33,444 nt of DNA from assembly GCA_014376985.1 (NCBI GenBank), contig JACMQM010000298.1, positions 1 to 33,444 on the forward strand, in the 5' to 3' direction. Within the stretch, counting starts at the first letter, position 1. Every line of letters begins with the position of its first letter. Made by a program: the position numbers and the translations under genes. Positions 1-6,543 of the stretch are shown one piece after another. The stretch is from Cytophagaceae bacterium. Lineage in GTDB: Bacteria; Bacteroidota; Bacteroidia; Cytophagales; Cytophagaceae. Under the pieces are notes generated by a model. That model was not told the origin of the DNA. It did no database searches and worked only from the letters and a program-made list of their open reading frames with translations.

Positions 1-534
1 AGAGTCTGTCAAACGAGGTAAAATATAAACCAAAGATACAAACGCGGGAAAGGCAAAGATATTAAACACTGCACTGATGCGTGCGCGTTGCTCTTCATCT
101 TGTATAGACCCTCTCAACACGATGTAAGCAGAATAAATCAACATACCAATCGCCGCCGCATTAAGCTTTGGATCCGGCGTCCAGTAAGCACCCCAGGTAG
201 ACTTGGCCCAAACCATTCCAGTCAGAATTCCTAAGACACCAAAGCAAAGTCCCATGTTTGTATATTCTACCGAACGGATATCATGCCATTGCTTATTGCT
301 TGTACTGCGCAGATAAATGATGGCCTGAATGAAAGCGATCATTAGAAATGCTGTCATTCCAAACCACATTGGTACATGAAAGTACAGGTTACGAATGGTT
401 TCATTCAGAATAGGCAATCGTGGAACATTGCTGGTAAAGCCTTTCAGAACGACAAACAGCAGCAGAAGGAAACTCGTTATTTTCCACCAGGCCAACGGAG
501 AGCGATTGTTGAAGAACGTTTGATTGATACTCAT
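1..534 (-). CDS. ccmC: Cytochrome c biogenesis protein CcmC/CcsA-type (partial, C-terminus off the left edge)
   Basis: The reading frame opens with ATG at 534-532 and stays open to the window edge, giving 178 residues without a stop. It is a polytopic membrane protein. The segment WAKSTWGAYWTPDPKLN is the tryptophan-rich WWD-type haem-handling motif of the CcmC/CcsA family, and HVPMWFGM upstream matches the family's conserved periplasmic His region. CcmC passes haem to the chaperone CcmE during cytochrome c maturation at the inner membrane. It lies 118 bp downstream of ccmB on the same strand, the usual ccmB-ccmC order, so co-transcription is likely. The C-terminal transmembrane segments lie outside the window. 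CcsA of system II shares the fold, but the ccmB neighbour favours CcmC. Confidence 0.9.
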   Translation of the reverse strand, partial: MSINQTFFNNRSPLAWWKITSFLLLLFVVLKGFTSNVPRLPILNETIRNLYFHVPMWFGMTAFLMIAFIQAIIYLRSTSNKQWHDIRSVEYTNMGLCFGVLGILTGMVWAKSTWGAYWTPDPKLNAAAIGMLIYSAYIVLRGSIQDEEQRARISAVFNIFAFPAFVSLVYILPRLTDS

Positions 535-616
535 GGTATTTAACTCAGATTATGCATTAGAGTACTAGGATTATTTGACCATCGTATGTGTTTTATAATA
601 CAAATGATTTCAATTA

Positions 617-655
617 TTCATAGGATACTAATGGGCTAAAGCACAATATAGTTTA
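617..655. repeat. Short motif shared with the asd upstream region
   Basis: The stretch starting TTCATAGGATA and containing CTAAAGCA closely resembles 28661-28697 upstream of asd. About 29 of 38 positions agree with one gap. It fills most of the end of the ccmB-ccmC spacer and runs into the ccmB stop codon. Its role is unknown; it could be a regulatory sequence or a decayed repeat. Confidence 0.4.
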
Positions 656-1327
656 AGCCTTCCAAAGGTAAGGAAATAAGAGATAAGAAACAGCTACCGT
701 AATGACATTCAATGCGGCCAATAATATTAGTTCGTCCCAGGAAACCGAACGATCGAGCCCATCCATAGCAGCCTTGGAAGCCTTGACAGCCATGATAATG
801 AGTGGAATGAGAATGGGAAAACTGAGAATAGCAGATAAACTGAAATTGCCTCCTGCTTTATAAGCAATTCCTGCGGACATCGTGATGACAGCGGCAAAGC
901 CACCTACAGCAAACATCTGTATCAGAAGGAATAAGGCAATATCCTGAACAGGAGAATCGAATACGATACCAAACAGCAGCCAGGAGACCAAAGAAACGGC
1001 TACTGATAATACCATGTGGTAAACTAATTTAGATAAGATCAGAGATTCAGCGGAAACGAGCGTTCCATAAAATAGGACCCTGCCGGCAGTTTCTCCAAGA
1101 AAAGCTTTGGCGACCGTATTGAACGTAGTGAAGGTCAGCAACAACCAGTACACTGACAGCCAGACAAAAGGACTCAGAGCGGAAGATTTTCCCAGAAAAC
1201 TATAATACATGATGAAAATCGTACTTCCCAGGTACAGCAGAAGACTCTGGAAAATATGGCGGTTTTTCCATTCCAGGGAGAATTCCTTTTGTAGCAGTAC
1301 TATGGTTTCTTTGATGATCAAGCGCAA
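653..1327 (-). CDS. ccmB: Haem exporter subunit CcmB
   Basis: The product has 224 residues, close to the usual CcmB length of about 220, with six hydrophobic segments (roughly residues 25-45, 50-75, 95-120, 130-155, 160-185, 198-220). The N-terminal LLQKEFSLEWKNR fits the cytosolic start of CcmB, and the LVSAESLILSKL region also fits. CcmB is the membrane subunit of the CcmAB(C) ABC complex that releases holo-CcmE in cytochrome c maturation. The start appears to be TTG at 1327-1325: an in-frame TAA lies eight codons upstream and no ATG occurs between it and the conserved N-terminus. No ccmA is seen upstream; the divergent neighbour is pheS, so ccmA must be elsewhere, as is common in Bacteroidota. 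Confidence 0.9.
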   Translation of the reverse strand: MRLIIKETIVLLQKEFSLEWKNRHIFQSLLLYLGSTIFIMYYSFLGKSSALSPFVWLSVYWLLLTFTTFNTVAKAFLGETAGRVLFYGTLVSAESLILSKLVYHMVLSVAVSLVSWLLFGIVFDSPVQDIALFLLIQMFAVGGFAAVITMSAGIAYKAGGNFSLSAILSFPILIPLIIMAVKASKAAMDGLDRSVSWDELILLAALNVITVAVSYLLFPYLWKA

Positions 1328-1472
1328 GTGTGTAAGACTTGGGCAAAATTACGTCAGGGATCGCAAATAGCCACGGTATTTGGAGGATATTTTTGGGATT
1401 TTGTGGGAGATGATGATAGGAGAAGTGATCATGAATATTTTTTGAATTTTTGAATTTAGAGATCAATAGTGA
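1328..1472. other. Intergenic sequence left of repeat pair A
   Basis: This AT-rich part of the divergent ccmB/pheS spacer holds no convincing gene, hairpin or promoter. It contains TTTTTGAAT runs near 1440-1455. The rest of the spacer is the repeat pair and the pheS leader. Confidence 0.4.
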
Positions 1473-1480
1473 AATAATTA

Positions 1481-1600
1481 GGGCGTTCCCTTCGGGCCGG
1501 GCTTTCGCCACTCGGTTTTTTTGGACTTAGGCTTTGTGTTTCATACCATTTTCTCGAATCCAAAGAAAAAGAACTCAAACAATGGCTCAATCCCTAACGC
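1481..1600 (-). repeat. Structured interspersed repeat, copy A-left
   Basis: Read on the minus strand, this copy begins GCGTTAGGGATTGAGCC and ends GGGAACGCCC. The closing stem is GCGTT (1600-1596) with AACGC (1487-1483). The GGCGAAAGCC hairpin and the CCCGAAGGG hairpin are both present. The variable internal hairpin is long and imperfect (TTTGGA with TCCAAA). It lies head-to-head with copy A-right. Together they form a perfect 40-bp inverted repeat, 1473-1512 against 1688-1727, which extends 8 bp beyond each element. Confidence 0.8.
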
Positions 1601-1631
1601 GAAGGGCATTATATAAGTATTGTGAAATTTT

Positions 1632-1720
1632 GCGTTAGGGATTGAGCCATTGTCTGAGCTCTTCCCGCTTTTTCAGCGGGAAGAGCAAGTGGCGAAAGCC
1701 CGGCCCGAAGGGAACGCCCT
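1632..1720 (+). repeat. Structured interspersed repeat, copy A-right
   Basis: This is the most compact full copy (89 bp). It starts GCGTTAGGGATTGAGCC and ends GGGAACGCCC. It holds a 12-bp perfect variable hairpin (GCTCTTCCCGCT with AGCGGGAAGAGC), then GGC-GAAA-GCC and CCCGAAGGG, closed by GCGTT (1632-1636) with AACGC (1713-1717). The first 21 bp (1632-1652) are the exact reverse complement of 1580-1600 in copy A-left. Confidence 0.8.
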
Positions 1721-1863
1721 AATTATTGCTGTGAAACAGAAAGCTTAACATTTCTCCTAAAACTTTACATCATATTATTATTCCAAACCCATCCCTCACC
1801 TCATACTATAAATCCATCTCAACTTACTGACCACTGACCACTAACAACTTTCTAACTATTTTA

Positions 1864-1871
1864 TATCTTTG
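1864..1871 (+). promoter_or_regulatory. Candidate Bacteroidota -7 box for pheS
   Basis: TATCTTTG matches TAnnTTTG exactly. The expected start of transcription, five to seven bases downstream, is at or next to the pheS ATG (1878), so the message may be leaderless or nearly so. No good -33 TTTG is visible at the usual distance. Confidence 0.5.
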
Positions 1872-1877
1872 TATCCT

Positions 1878-2903
1878 ATGTTGGAAAAGATTAAAGAGTT
1901 AAACAAACAGATCGAAGACTTTAAGATAGAGTCTAAGGAACAGTTGGAAAATTTCCGACTGGAATTCATCAGCCGCAAGGGCAAGGTGACATTACTGTTT
2001 GACGATTTTAAAAATGTGGCGCCTGAGCTGAAAAAGCAAATGGGTCTGGAGTTGAACAAATTGAAAGTTGCCGCGCAGTCTAAGTTTGATGCGTTGCAAG
2101 AAAATATGGGAACCAATAAGGTTCAGGGCAAAAACGAGGGAGCTGATTTAACACTTCCTGTAGTTCCTCATGCTTTGGGATCTCTGCATCCATTGAATGT
2201 AGTGAAGAATCGCATGATTGAAATTTTCGAACGCATGGGTTTTAATCTTTCTGAAGGACCTGAGATCGAAGACGACTGGCATAACTTTACGGCTTTGAAT
2301 TTCCCGGAAGACCATCCCGCAAGAGAAATGCAGGATACTTTCTTCGTGCAAAAAAATCCAGACATCGCTTTGCGTACGCATACTTCATCGGTACAAGTTC
2401 GTACGATGGAAACTCAAAAACCTCCTATCCGTACGATTTCCCCGGGTAGAGTATATCGAAACGAAGCCATCTCTGCACGCGCGCATTGTATGTTCCATCA
2501 GATCGAAGGAATGTACATCGATAAAAAAGTAAGTTTCGCAGATCTTAAAAATACGCTGTATCATTTCGTTAAAGAATTGTTTGATGAAGACACGAAGATC
2601 CGTTTCCGTCCATCGTATTTCCCATTCACTGAACCCAGCGCAGAAATAGATATCACGTGCAACATCTGTAAAGGCAAGGGCTGTAACATCTGTAAATATT
2701 CCGGTTGGGTAGAAATCGGAGGCAGCGGCATGATGGATCCGAACGTATTGACCAATTGCGGCATCGATCCGAACGAATATACTGGCTTCGCTTTTGGTAT
2801 GGGTATCGAACGTGTGACCATGTTGAAATATCAAATCAGAGACTTGAGATTGTTTACTGAAAATGACATTCGTTTCCTGAGACAATTTAAAGGCGCGGAA
2901 TAA
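1878..2903 (+). CDS. pheS: Phenylalanine--tRNA ligase alpha subunit
   Basis: The product has 341 residues, the normal length for PheS. PheS and PheT form the (alpha-beta)2 enzyme that charges tRNA-Phe in the cytoplasm. An N-terminal coiled coil (residues about 1-80, for tRNA binding) is followed by the class II catalytic core. Visible motifs are ALRTHTSSVQVRTM, motif 2 (GRVYRNEAISARAHCMFHQIEG), FRPSYFPFTEPSAEID, the Cys cluster CNICKGKGCNICKYSGW, and motif 3 (GMGIERVTMLKYQIRDLRLF). I chose ATG 1878 over an in-frame TTG at 1869, because MLEKIKELN matches the family start and the TTG overlaps the promoter box. pheT is not adjacent, which is usual in this phylum. A long imperfect hairpin follows the stop. 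Confidence 0.97.
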   Translation: MLEKIKELNKQIEDFKIESKEQLENFRLEFISRKGKVTLLFDDFKNVAPELKKQMGLELNKLKVAAQSKFDALQENMGTNKVQGKNEGADLTLPVVPHALGSLHPLNVVKNRMIEIFERMGFNLSEGPEIEDDWHNFTALNFPEDHPAREMQDTFFVQKNPDIALRTHTSSVQVRTMETQKPPIRTISPGRVYRNEAISARAHCMFHQIEGMYIDKKVSFADLKNTLYHFVKELFDEDTKIRFRPSYFPFTEPSAEIDITCNICKGKGCNICKYSGWVEIGGSGMMDPNVLTNCGIDPNEYTGFAFGMGIERVTMLKYQIRDLRLFTENDIRFLRQFKGAE

Positions 2904-2906
2904 TTT

Positions 2907-2977
2907 AAGAGATGAGAAATGTGAAATGAGATATAGACAGCTTGTAATCATTTCACATTTCACATTTCTCATTTCTT
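2907..2977 (+). terminator. Long imperfect hairpin after pheS, possible terminator
   Basis: Arms 2907-2928 and 2956-2977 pair over 22 bp with one mismatch, around a 27-nt loop. They consist of GAAATG/CATTTC-type repeated words. A weak T-rich stretch (ATATTTTTACC) follows. It may end pheS transcription, but the AT-rich stem and the long loop make it an atypical intrinsic terminator. Confidence 0.5.
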
Positions 2978-3012
2978 GATATTTTTACCATAAGTTTCTT
3001 TACTACTCCTCT

Positions 3013-3921
3013 ATGAAAAAACTCCTCTTACTCCTCACCCTTCACTGCTCACTCTTCACTGCACTGCAGGCGCAAAAATCTTCCTTTCCTGTAATCGGCT
3101 ACTATGCTTCCTGGAGCGGAGAACCGGAGGACATACAATATGACAAACTCACTCAGGTTAATTTCTCTTTCGCTTTTCCCAACAGTGACGGAACGGTTCG
3201 ACTGACAGATACGGATAAGTTGATGTCGCTAGTAGAACTGGCACATGAGCAACATGTAAAAGTATACTTGGCCATTGGAGGTTGGGATCTTGGAGAAGGC
3301 GGCGGCAATGATGCGATCTTTGAAACGATGGCTTCTAAAGAAGCAAGCAGAAAAAAATTCGCTTCGTCATTATTGTTTCTCATCAAAGAATACGAATTAG
3401 ATGGTATCGACATCGACTGGGAGTATCCCGATTCAAAAGAAACTTTTTTATTGTTGATGAAAGAAATCTATCCAGCACTACAAGCTAAAAACAAAAAAAT
3501 CAGTGTGGCTGTTGCCGGAGAAGGTGTACATGGTGATGCTATATCCGCAGAATCTTTCCCATATTTTGACTACCTCAACATCATGGCCTATGATGGAGGC
3601 ACGCCACATTCACCTTATAGCTACGCCATTAAATGTTTAGACTATTGGAGTTTGAAAGGATGTCCAAAAGAAAAAATGGTTTTGGGTCTACCCTTCTATG
3701 GTAAAGATCCAAATACTGATTATAAGGTAATCATAGAAGGCGAACCTAACGCGTACAACATGGACAATATTGACAACTTGCATTACAATGGTATTCCAAC
3801 GATCAAAAAGAAAACATTACTCGCTAAGGAAAGAGGAGCAGGTGTTATGATTTGGGAACTTAGTCAGGATACAACTAATCAATACTCTTTATTGAAAGCG
3901 ATACAAGATGCTTTGAAATAA
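3013..3921 (+). CDS. Glycoside hydrolase family 18 (chitinase-like), secreted
   Basis: The product has 302 residues with a signal peptide (residues 1-20, cleavage near LQA-Q), so it is exported. The GH18 barrel is recognisable from VIGYYASW (strand 1), YLAIGGWD (the SxGG-type motif on strand 3), the DxxDxDxE catalytic motif DGIDIDWEYP (D130, D133, D135, acid E137), NIMAYD (strand 6), GLPFYG, and MIWELSQD near the C-terminus. These enzymes cleave beta-1,4 GlcNAc linkages by substrate-assisted catalysis, on chitin or related glycans. It is a single domain without a carbohydrate-binding module or T9SS tail, so a periplasmic or cell-surface chitooligosaccharidase is plausible. A strong terminator follows. 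A GH20 hexosaminidase lies about 28 kb away. The exact substrate cannot be read from the sequence. Confidence 0.93.
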   Translation: MKKLLLLLTLHCSLFTALQAQKSSFPVIGYYASWSGEPEDIQYDKLTQVNFSFAFPNSDGTVRLTDTDKLMSLVELAHEQHVKVYLAIGGWDLGEGGGNDAIFETMASKEASRKKFASSLLFLIKEYELDGIDIDWEYPDSKETFLLLMKEIYPALQAKNKKISVAVAGEGVHGDAISAESFPYFDYLNIMAYDGGTPHSPYSYAIKCLDYWSLKGCPKEKMVLGLPFYGKDPNTDYKVIIEGEPNAYNMDNIDNLHYNGIPTIKKKTLLAKERGAGVMIWELSQDTTNQYSLLKAIQDALK

Positions 3922-3945
3922 AAAGAACCGAAATAATAAGATAAG

Positions 3946-4010
3946 AGCGAAGAGTATAGAAAGAGAGCGAAAAACGATCGGTGCCTCTTTCTACACTCTT
4001 CGCTTTTTTT
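3946..4010 (+). terminator. Intrinsic terminator of the GH18 gene
   Basis: Arms 3946-3965 and 3985-4004 pair at 19 of 20 positions (AGCGAAGAGT with ACTCTTCGCT at the base) around a 19-nt loop. They are followed by a seven-T run. Confidence 0.85.
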
Positions 4011-4026
4011 GGCACCTATCTTGTCT

Positions 4027-4060
4027 TTTGTAGCATGTATTCAATGTTTCACTAAACTTG
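4027..4060 (+). promoter_or_regulatory. Candidate promoter of the PRC-barrel gene
   Basis: A TTTG at 4027-4030 and TAAACTTG at 4053-4060 (one mismatch to TAnnTTTG) are separated by 22 bp. This is close to Bacteroidota sigma-A spacing, and the ATG is only 8 bp further on. Confidence 0.35.
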
Positions 4061-4067
4061 TACAACT

Positions 4068-4496
4068 ATGAAAACGGTAGATTTAGAAAAAGAAAATACA
4101 ACAGGGCAAAACACAAACGGTGTAAATGCAAATTTCCCTGTAAGGCTGCTGACGGCTACTTCCATCATTGGAGATAGCGTTCAAAATCGCTCAGGTGATG
4201 ATTTAGGAAAGATAAAAGACATCATGGTGAATGTCAGAAGAGGCACTATTGAATATGTAGTATTAGAATTCGGAGGCTTCCTTGGTGTAGGTGAAAAATA
4301 TTTCGCGGTTCCATTTGAAGCGCTTGAATTGAAAGCGGGCAAACAAGTGTACGTTTTGGATAAAGATAAAGACTTTCTTAAAAATGCTCCTGGATTTAAC
4401 AAAGAACACTGGCCAGGCACAAACAGTCAACATTACGCTGAAGTAACAGGCTATTGGGGCGATTTCATGGGCCCAAGTGTTGGCGGTGGAGTATAA
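4068..4496 (+). CDS. PRC-barrel domain protein
   Basis: The product has 142 residues, with no signal peptide or membrane segment. Residues about 25-100 match a PRC-barrel: a small beta-barrel with LLTATSIIGDSVQNRSGDDLGKI, a DIMVNVRRGTIEYVVLEF strand pair, and YFAVPFEAL. PRC barrels occur in photosynthetic reaction-centre subunit H and RimM, and in many stand-alone stress or general-function proteins. The tail is Trp/Tyr/Gly-rich (ending GPSVGGGV). It is transcribed alone, between its own candidate promoter and a 24-bp perfect terminator hairpin. The fold is clear, but the function cannot be assigned; stress-associated proteins of this type are common in soil and freshwater Bacteroidota. Confidence 0.85.
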   Translation: MKTVDLEKENTTGQNTNGVNANFPVRLLTATSIIGDSVQNRSGDDLGKIKDIMVNVRRGTIEYVVLEFGGFLGVGEKYFAVPFEALELKAGKQVYVLDKDKDFLKNAPGFNKEHWPGTNSQHYAEVTGYWGDFMGPSVGGGV

Positions 4497-4504
4497 AGAA
4501 TAAA

Positions 4505-4556
4505 ATTTCTACAATAAAAAAGGGAGTATAAATACTCCCTTTTTTATTGTAGAAAT
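4505..4556. terminator. Bidirectional intrinsic terminator
   Basis: Perfect 24-bp arms, 4505-4528 and 4533-4556, surround a TAAA loop. The stem has an AGGGAGTA/TACTCCCT core and A/T-tracts on both sides. It sits between the convergent PRC-barrel and DUF5777 genes and can serve both. Confidence 0.9.
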
Positions 4557-4585
4557 AGCTCGCGCTTTGAGCAATAACTTCGCAA

Positions 4586-5506
4586 TTACATTCTACTCTT
4601 TTTGCCTATTCCAAATGTTCTGGAAATATTAAATCCGAATTTGAATTGTCCCTTTGCCCATGAGTCGGTGCTATTTGCTAAATAAGAATTTTCGATGATC
4701 GCGGGATTATTAGTAAAATGTAAATGAAACACATGACCGCCTGTCTCTATTTCAATGCCTAAACCTAATGGTGGAAAATATAAATCTTTGTTTTCCGAAC
4801 GAAAACCTGAAAATATCAGGTAGTAATCTGCTAATAACGCGAAACGCTTGGTTAGTTTTAATCTTACTCCTGTCCCTAATACAAACAAATCGTTTTCATC
4901 TCTTGGATTTGAAACGAAATTGCGATGCAAAAAAGCAGGCATCAATTGCCAAGACAAACGGTTATTAAACCTTCTCGCAATCATAACTTCATAGGTATAA
5001 GATAATCGATTATTAAAATCACTGCTATATGGACCGTTGATGTCGTCTGTTGCGGTCATAGCGGCGTTGGCAAATACAGTTAGACTTACAGGAACTGTAT
5101 TGTCTTCTGTCTGATACAAGACCCTGTACTTTAAATAAGTATCTATCATTTCTCCAATTTTGCTCCGGCCCGCACCCACCGTCAATCTTTCATTTACTCC
5201 ATATTCAAAAGCGATACGAATGTCGGATGCGTTGTCTAAACCAAAGATAGTATGACCACCGCCTTTAACACCCGCATTTCCAAAATGATGAGTTACTCTG
5301 AAATCAAGGTGATGCGCTTTAACTGTTTCTACCGAATGGCTGTTAACGATTCGCGTTGTTTTAAAAGTCGGTAATGCTCTTGCTGATTTTACCGGAATGC
5401 TGTCTAAACTGGCTAATAAATCATCTTGGGCTAATACCTCTAAACTGATCAAAAAAGAGAAAGCAGTCAAAAACAGAAAACTACTTTTTACGAATAAATT
5501 CTGCAT
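4586..5506 (-). CDS. DUF5777-type outer-membrane beta-barrel protein
   Basis: The product has 306 residues and a signal peptide ending VLAQ (about residue 26). Alternating hydrophobic beta-strands with aromatic girdles run to the C-terminus. The segment THHFGNAGVKGGGHTIFGLD, followed by IRIAFEYGVNERLTVG, is typical of the DUF5777 membrane barrel family of Bacteroidota. The protein most likely sits in the outer membrane. Its start overlaps the end of the upstream yceI-like gene by 26 bp, so translational coupling is likely. It is the last gene of a cytochrome c / YceI / barrel operon. The molecular function is unknown; a transport or anchoring role for the two upstream periplasmic proteins is inference only. 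Confidence 0.82.
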   Translation of the reverse strand: MQNLFVKSSFLFLTAFSFLISLEVLAQDDLLASLDSIPVKSARALPTFKTTRIVNSHSVETVKAHHLDFRVTHHFGNAGVKGGGHTIFGLDNASDIRIAFEYGVNERLTVGAGRSKIGEMIDTYLKYRVLYQTEDNTVPVSLTVFANAAMTATDDINGPYSSDFNNRLSYTYEVMIARRFNNRLSWQLMPAFLHRNFVSNPRDENDLFVLGTGVRLKLTKRFALLADYYLIFSGFRSENKDLYFPPLGLGIEIETGGHVFHLHFTNNPAIIENSYLANSTDSWAKGQFKFGFNISRTFGIGKKSRM

Positions 5507-6038
5507 GTAACGTTACTTTAATGGTTTGTGAAATATTAGAAAGTTTATCGTTTGGAATGTCAATCTTATGATCCGCAACTGGCATCATGAATTCAGAATC
5601 CAGGAAAAGACGTCCGGCTTTATTCTCTATCACACCGGTGAATTTTCTTGGCTTTGAAATACCATGCACGTCAAGCGTACCTTCTACAGTAACCGGGTAT
5701 CGCCCTTCTTTAGTCAGGTCTACCTCGTCCAAAATTTTCCCTTTGAAAATTCCATAAGGGAATTTATTGCTGTCCATGTAATTTTCATTGAAATGCTCTT
5801 CCATCAATGAATTTTTGAAACGAAAAGAAAGAATAGAAATTTTAAATGCGATATCTCTGTTCGTGGCATTGATAGCAGCAGTAGAGCCTGTAGTAGAAGT
5901 AGCGTCAATATTCTCTATCCTTGCTTCAGAAAAGAATGCAGTTTTCATCTTATCCGCTAAAAATATAACATTTTGTGAAAAAGCTTCCCCTAACGTCAAG
6001 AAGAAAAAGCTTAATAGGATTATAATATTTCGTTTCAT
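5481..6038 (-). CDS. YceI-like domain protein, exported
   Basis: The product has 185 residues and a signal peptide (cleavage near AFS-Q, residue 21). The remainder fits the YceI lipocalin-like barrel: ISILSFRFKNSLMEEHFNENYMDSNKFPYGIFKG matches the family's conserved region where a Met/Phe-rich helix precedes DSxxFPxxxFKG. It is followed by VTVEGTLDVHGISKP and the final VTLHAEFIRKK strand. YceI proteins bind isoprenoid or other amphipathic ligands in the periplasm. Position 6 bp downstream of the cytochrome gene and overlap with the barrel gene place it in one transcription unit. The ligand is unknown. Confidence 0.87.
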   Translation of the reverse strand: MKRNIIILLSFFFLTLGEAFSQNVIFLADKMKTAFFSEARIENIDATSTTGSTAAINATNRDIAFKISILSFRFKNSLMEEHFNENYMDSNKFPYGIFKGKILDEVDLTKEGRYPVTVEGTLDVHGISKPRKFTGVIENKAGRLFLDSEFMMPVADHKIDIPNDKLSNISQTIKVTLHAEFIRKK

Positions 6039-6044
6039 AGTAGT

Positions 6045-6446
6045 TTAGTTTAACGGAGCACCTTGCCTAACCCAATTTTCGATTTTCCGAATAAGCGAAT
6101 CCGGAAGTGGGGCTCTTTCAAATGGCATAGCGGGAGATTCAATTCCTCTCAATCTAGCGGGCACTTTAGTGTAAGCAGGATTTGCAGTACTAGTTTCTGT
6201 TGCGTATCTCTTAAATTCACTAAAATCGTTAGTGCCCTGTAAAAAGAAAGCATACCCAGGCTTCTTTGGATTAGTAGCGGTATCAGAATGACAAGTCAGG
6301 CAATGGTTTATTAGAATAGGTTTAATCTCCGTTTGAAAATTAACCGTTGGACCAACCGGGCCCAAATCTTCCCCTTTATTGTATCTGCAAGCATTCAACA
6401 TAAGAATACAACCAAAAATGAACACTGGCCATTTTAAGTGTGACAT
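6045..6446 (-). CDS. Monoheme c-type cytochrome lipoprotein
   Basis: The product has 133 residues. The lipobox LNAC (C20) follows a short hydrophobic segment, which predicts lipid anchoring. One CxxCH haem site (C49-L-T-C52-H53) lies in HCLTCHSD, and a MPFERAPLPD segment supplies a likely axial Met. The fold resembles the small cytochrome domains annotated as planctomycete-type or DUF-containing cytochrome c. It is the first gene of the three-gene operon with YceI and DUF5777. The redox partner is unknown. The ccmBC genes in the window show that the cell can mature such proteins. Confidence 0.88.
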   Translation of the reverse strand: MSHLKWPVFIFGCILMLNACRYNKGEDLGPVGPTVNFQTEIKPILINHCLTCHSDTATNPKKPGYAFFLQGTNDFSEFKRYATETSTANPAYTKVPARLRGIESPAMPFERAPLPDSLIRKIENWVRQGAPLN

Positions 6447-6486
6447 AAGTAATTATTTAAGATATAAATTAAGGTAATTGAATTAA

Positions 6487-6526
6487 AAAAATAATAGGGG
6501 AATACAAAATTACTGTATTCCCCTAT
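6487..6526 (-). terminator. Intrinsic terminator of the CHRD gene
   Basis: Arms 6494-6506 and 6514-6526 pair over 13 bp (ATAGGGGAATACA) around a 7-nt loop. On the minus strand the hairpin is followed by a run of seven T. It insulates the CHRD gene from the cytochrome operon. Confidence 0.85.
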
Positions 6527-6543
6527 ATTTTTAATAAATATAA

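Noticed and set aside
1632-1720. Hammerhead-type ribozyme in the structured repeat (CTGA and GAAA present)
   Set aside because: CTGAGC and GGCGAAAGCC do not form the CUGANGA...GAAA core in the right positions, and the GAAA is the loop of a hairpin.
2385-2972. Minus-strand ORF of 195 codons under pheS
   Set aside because: It overlaps the pheS catalytic region, whose motifs are intact; no family resemblance.
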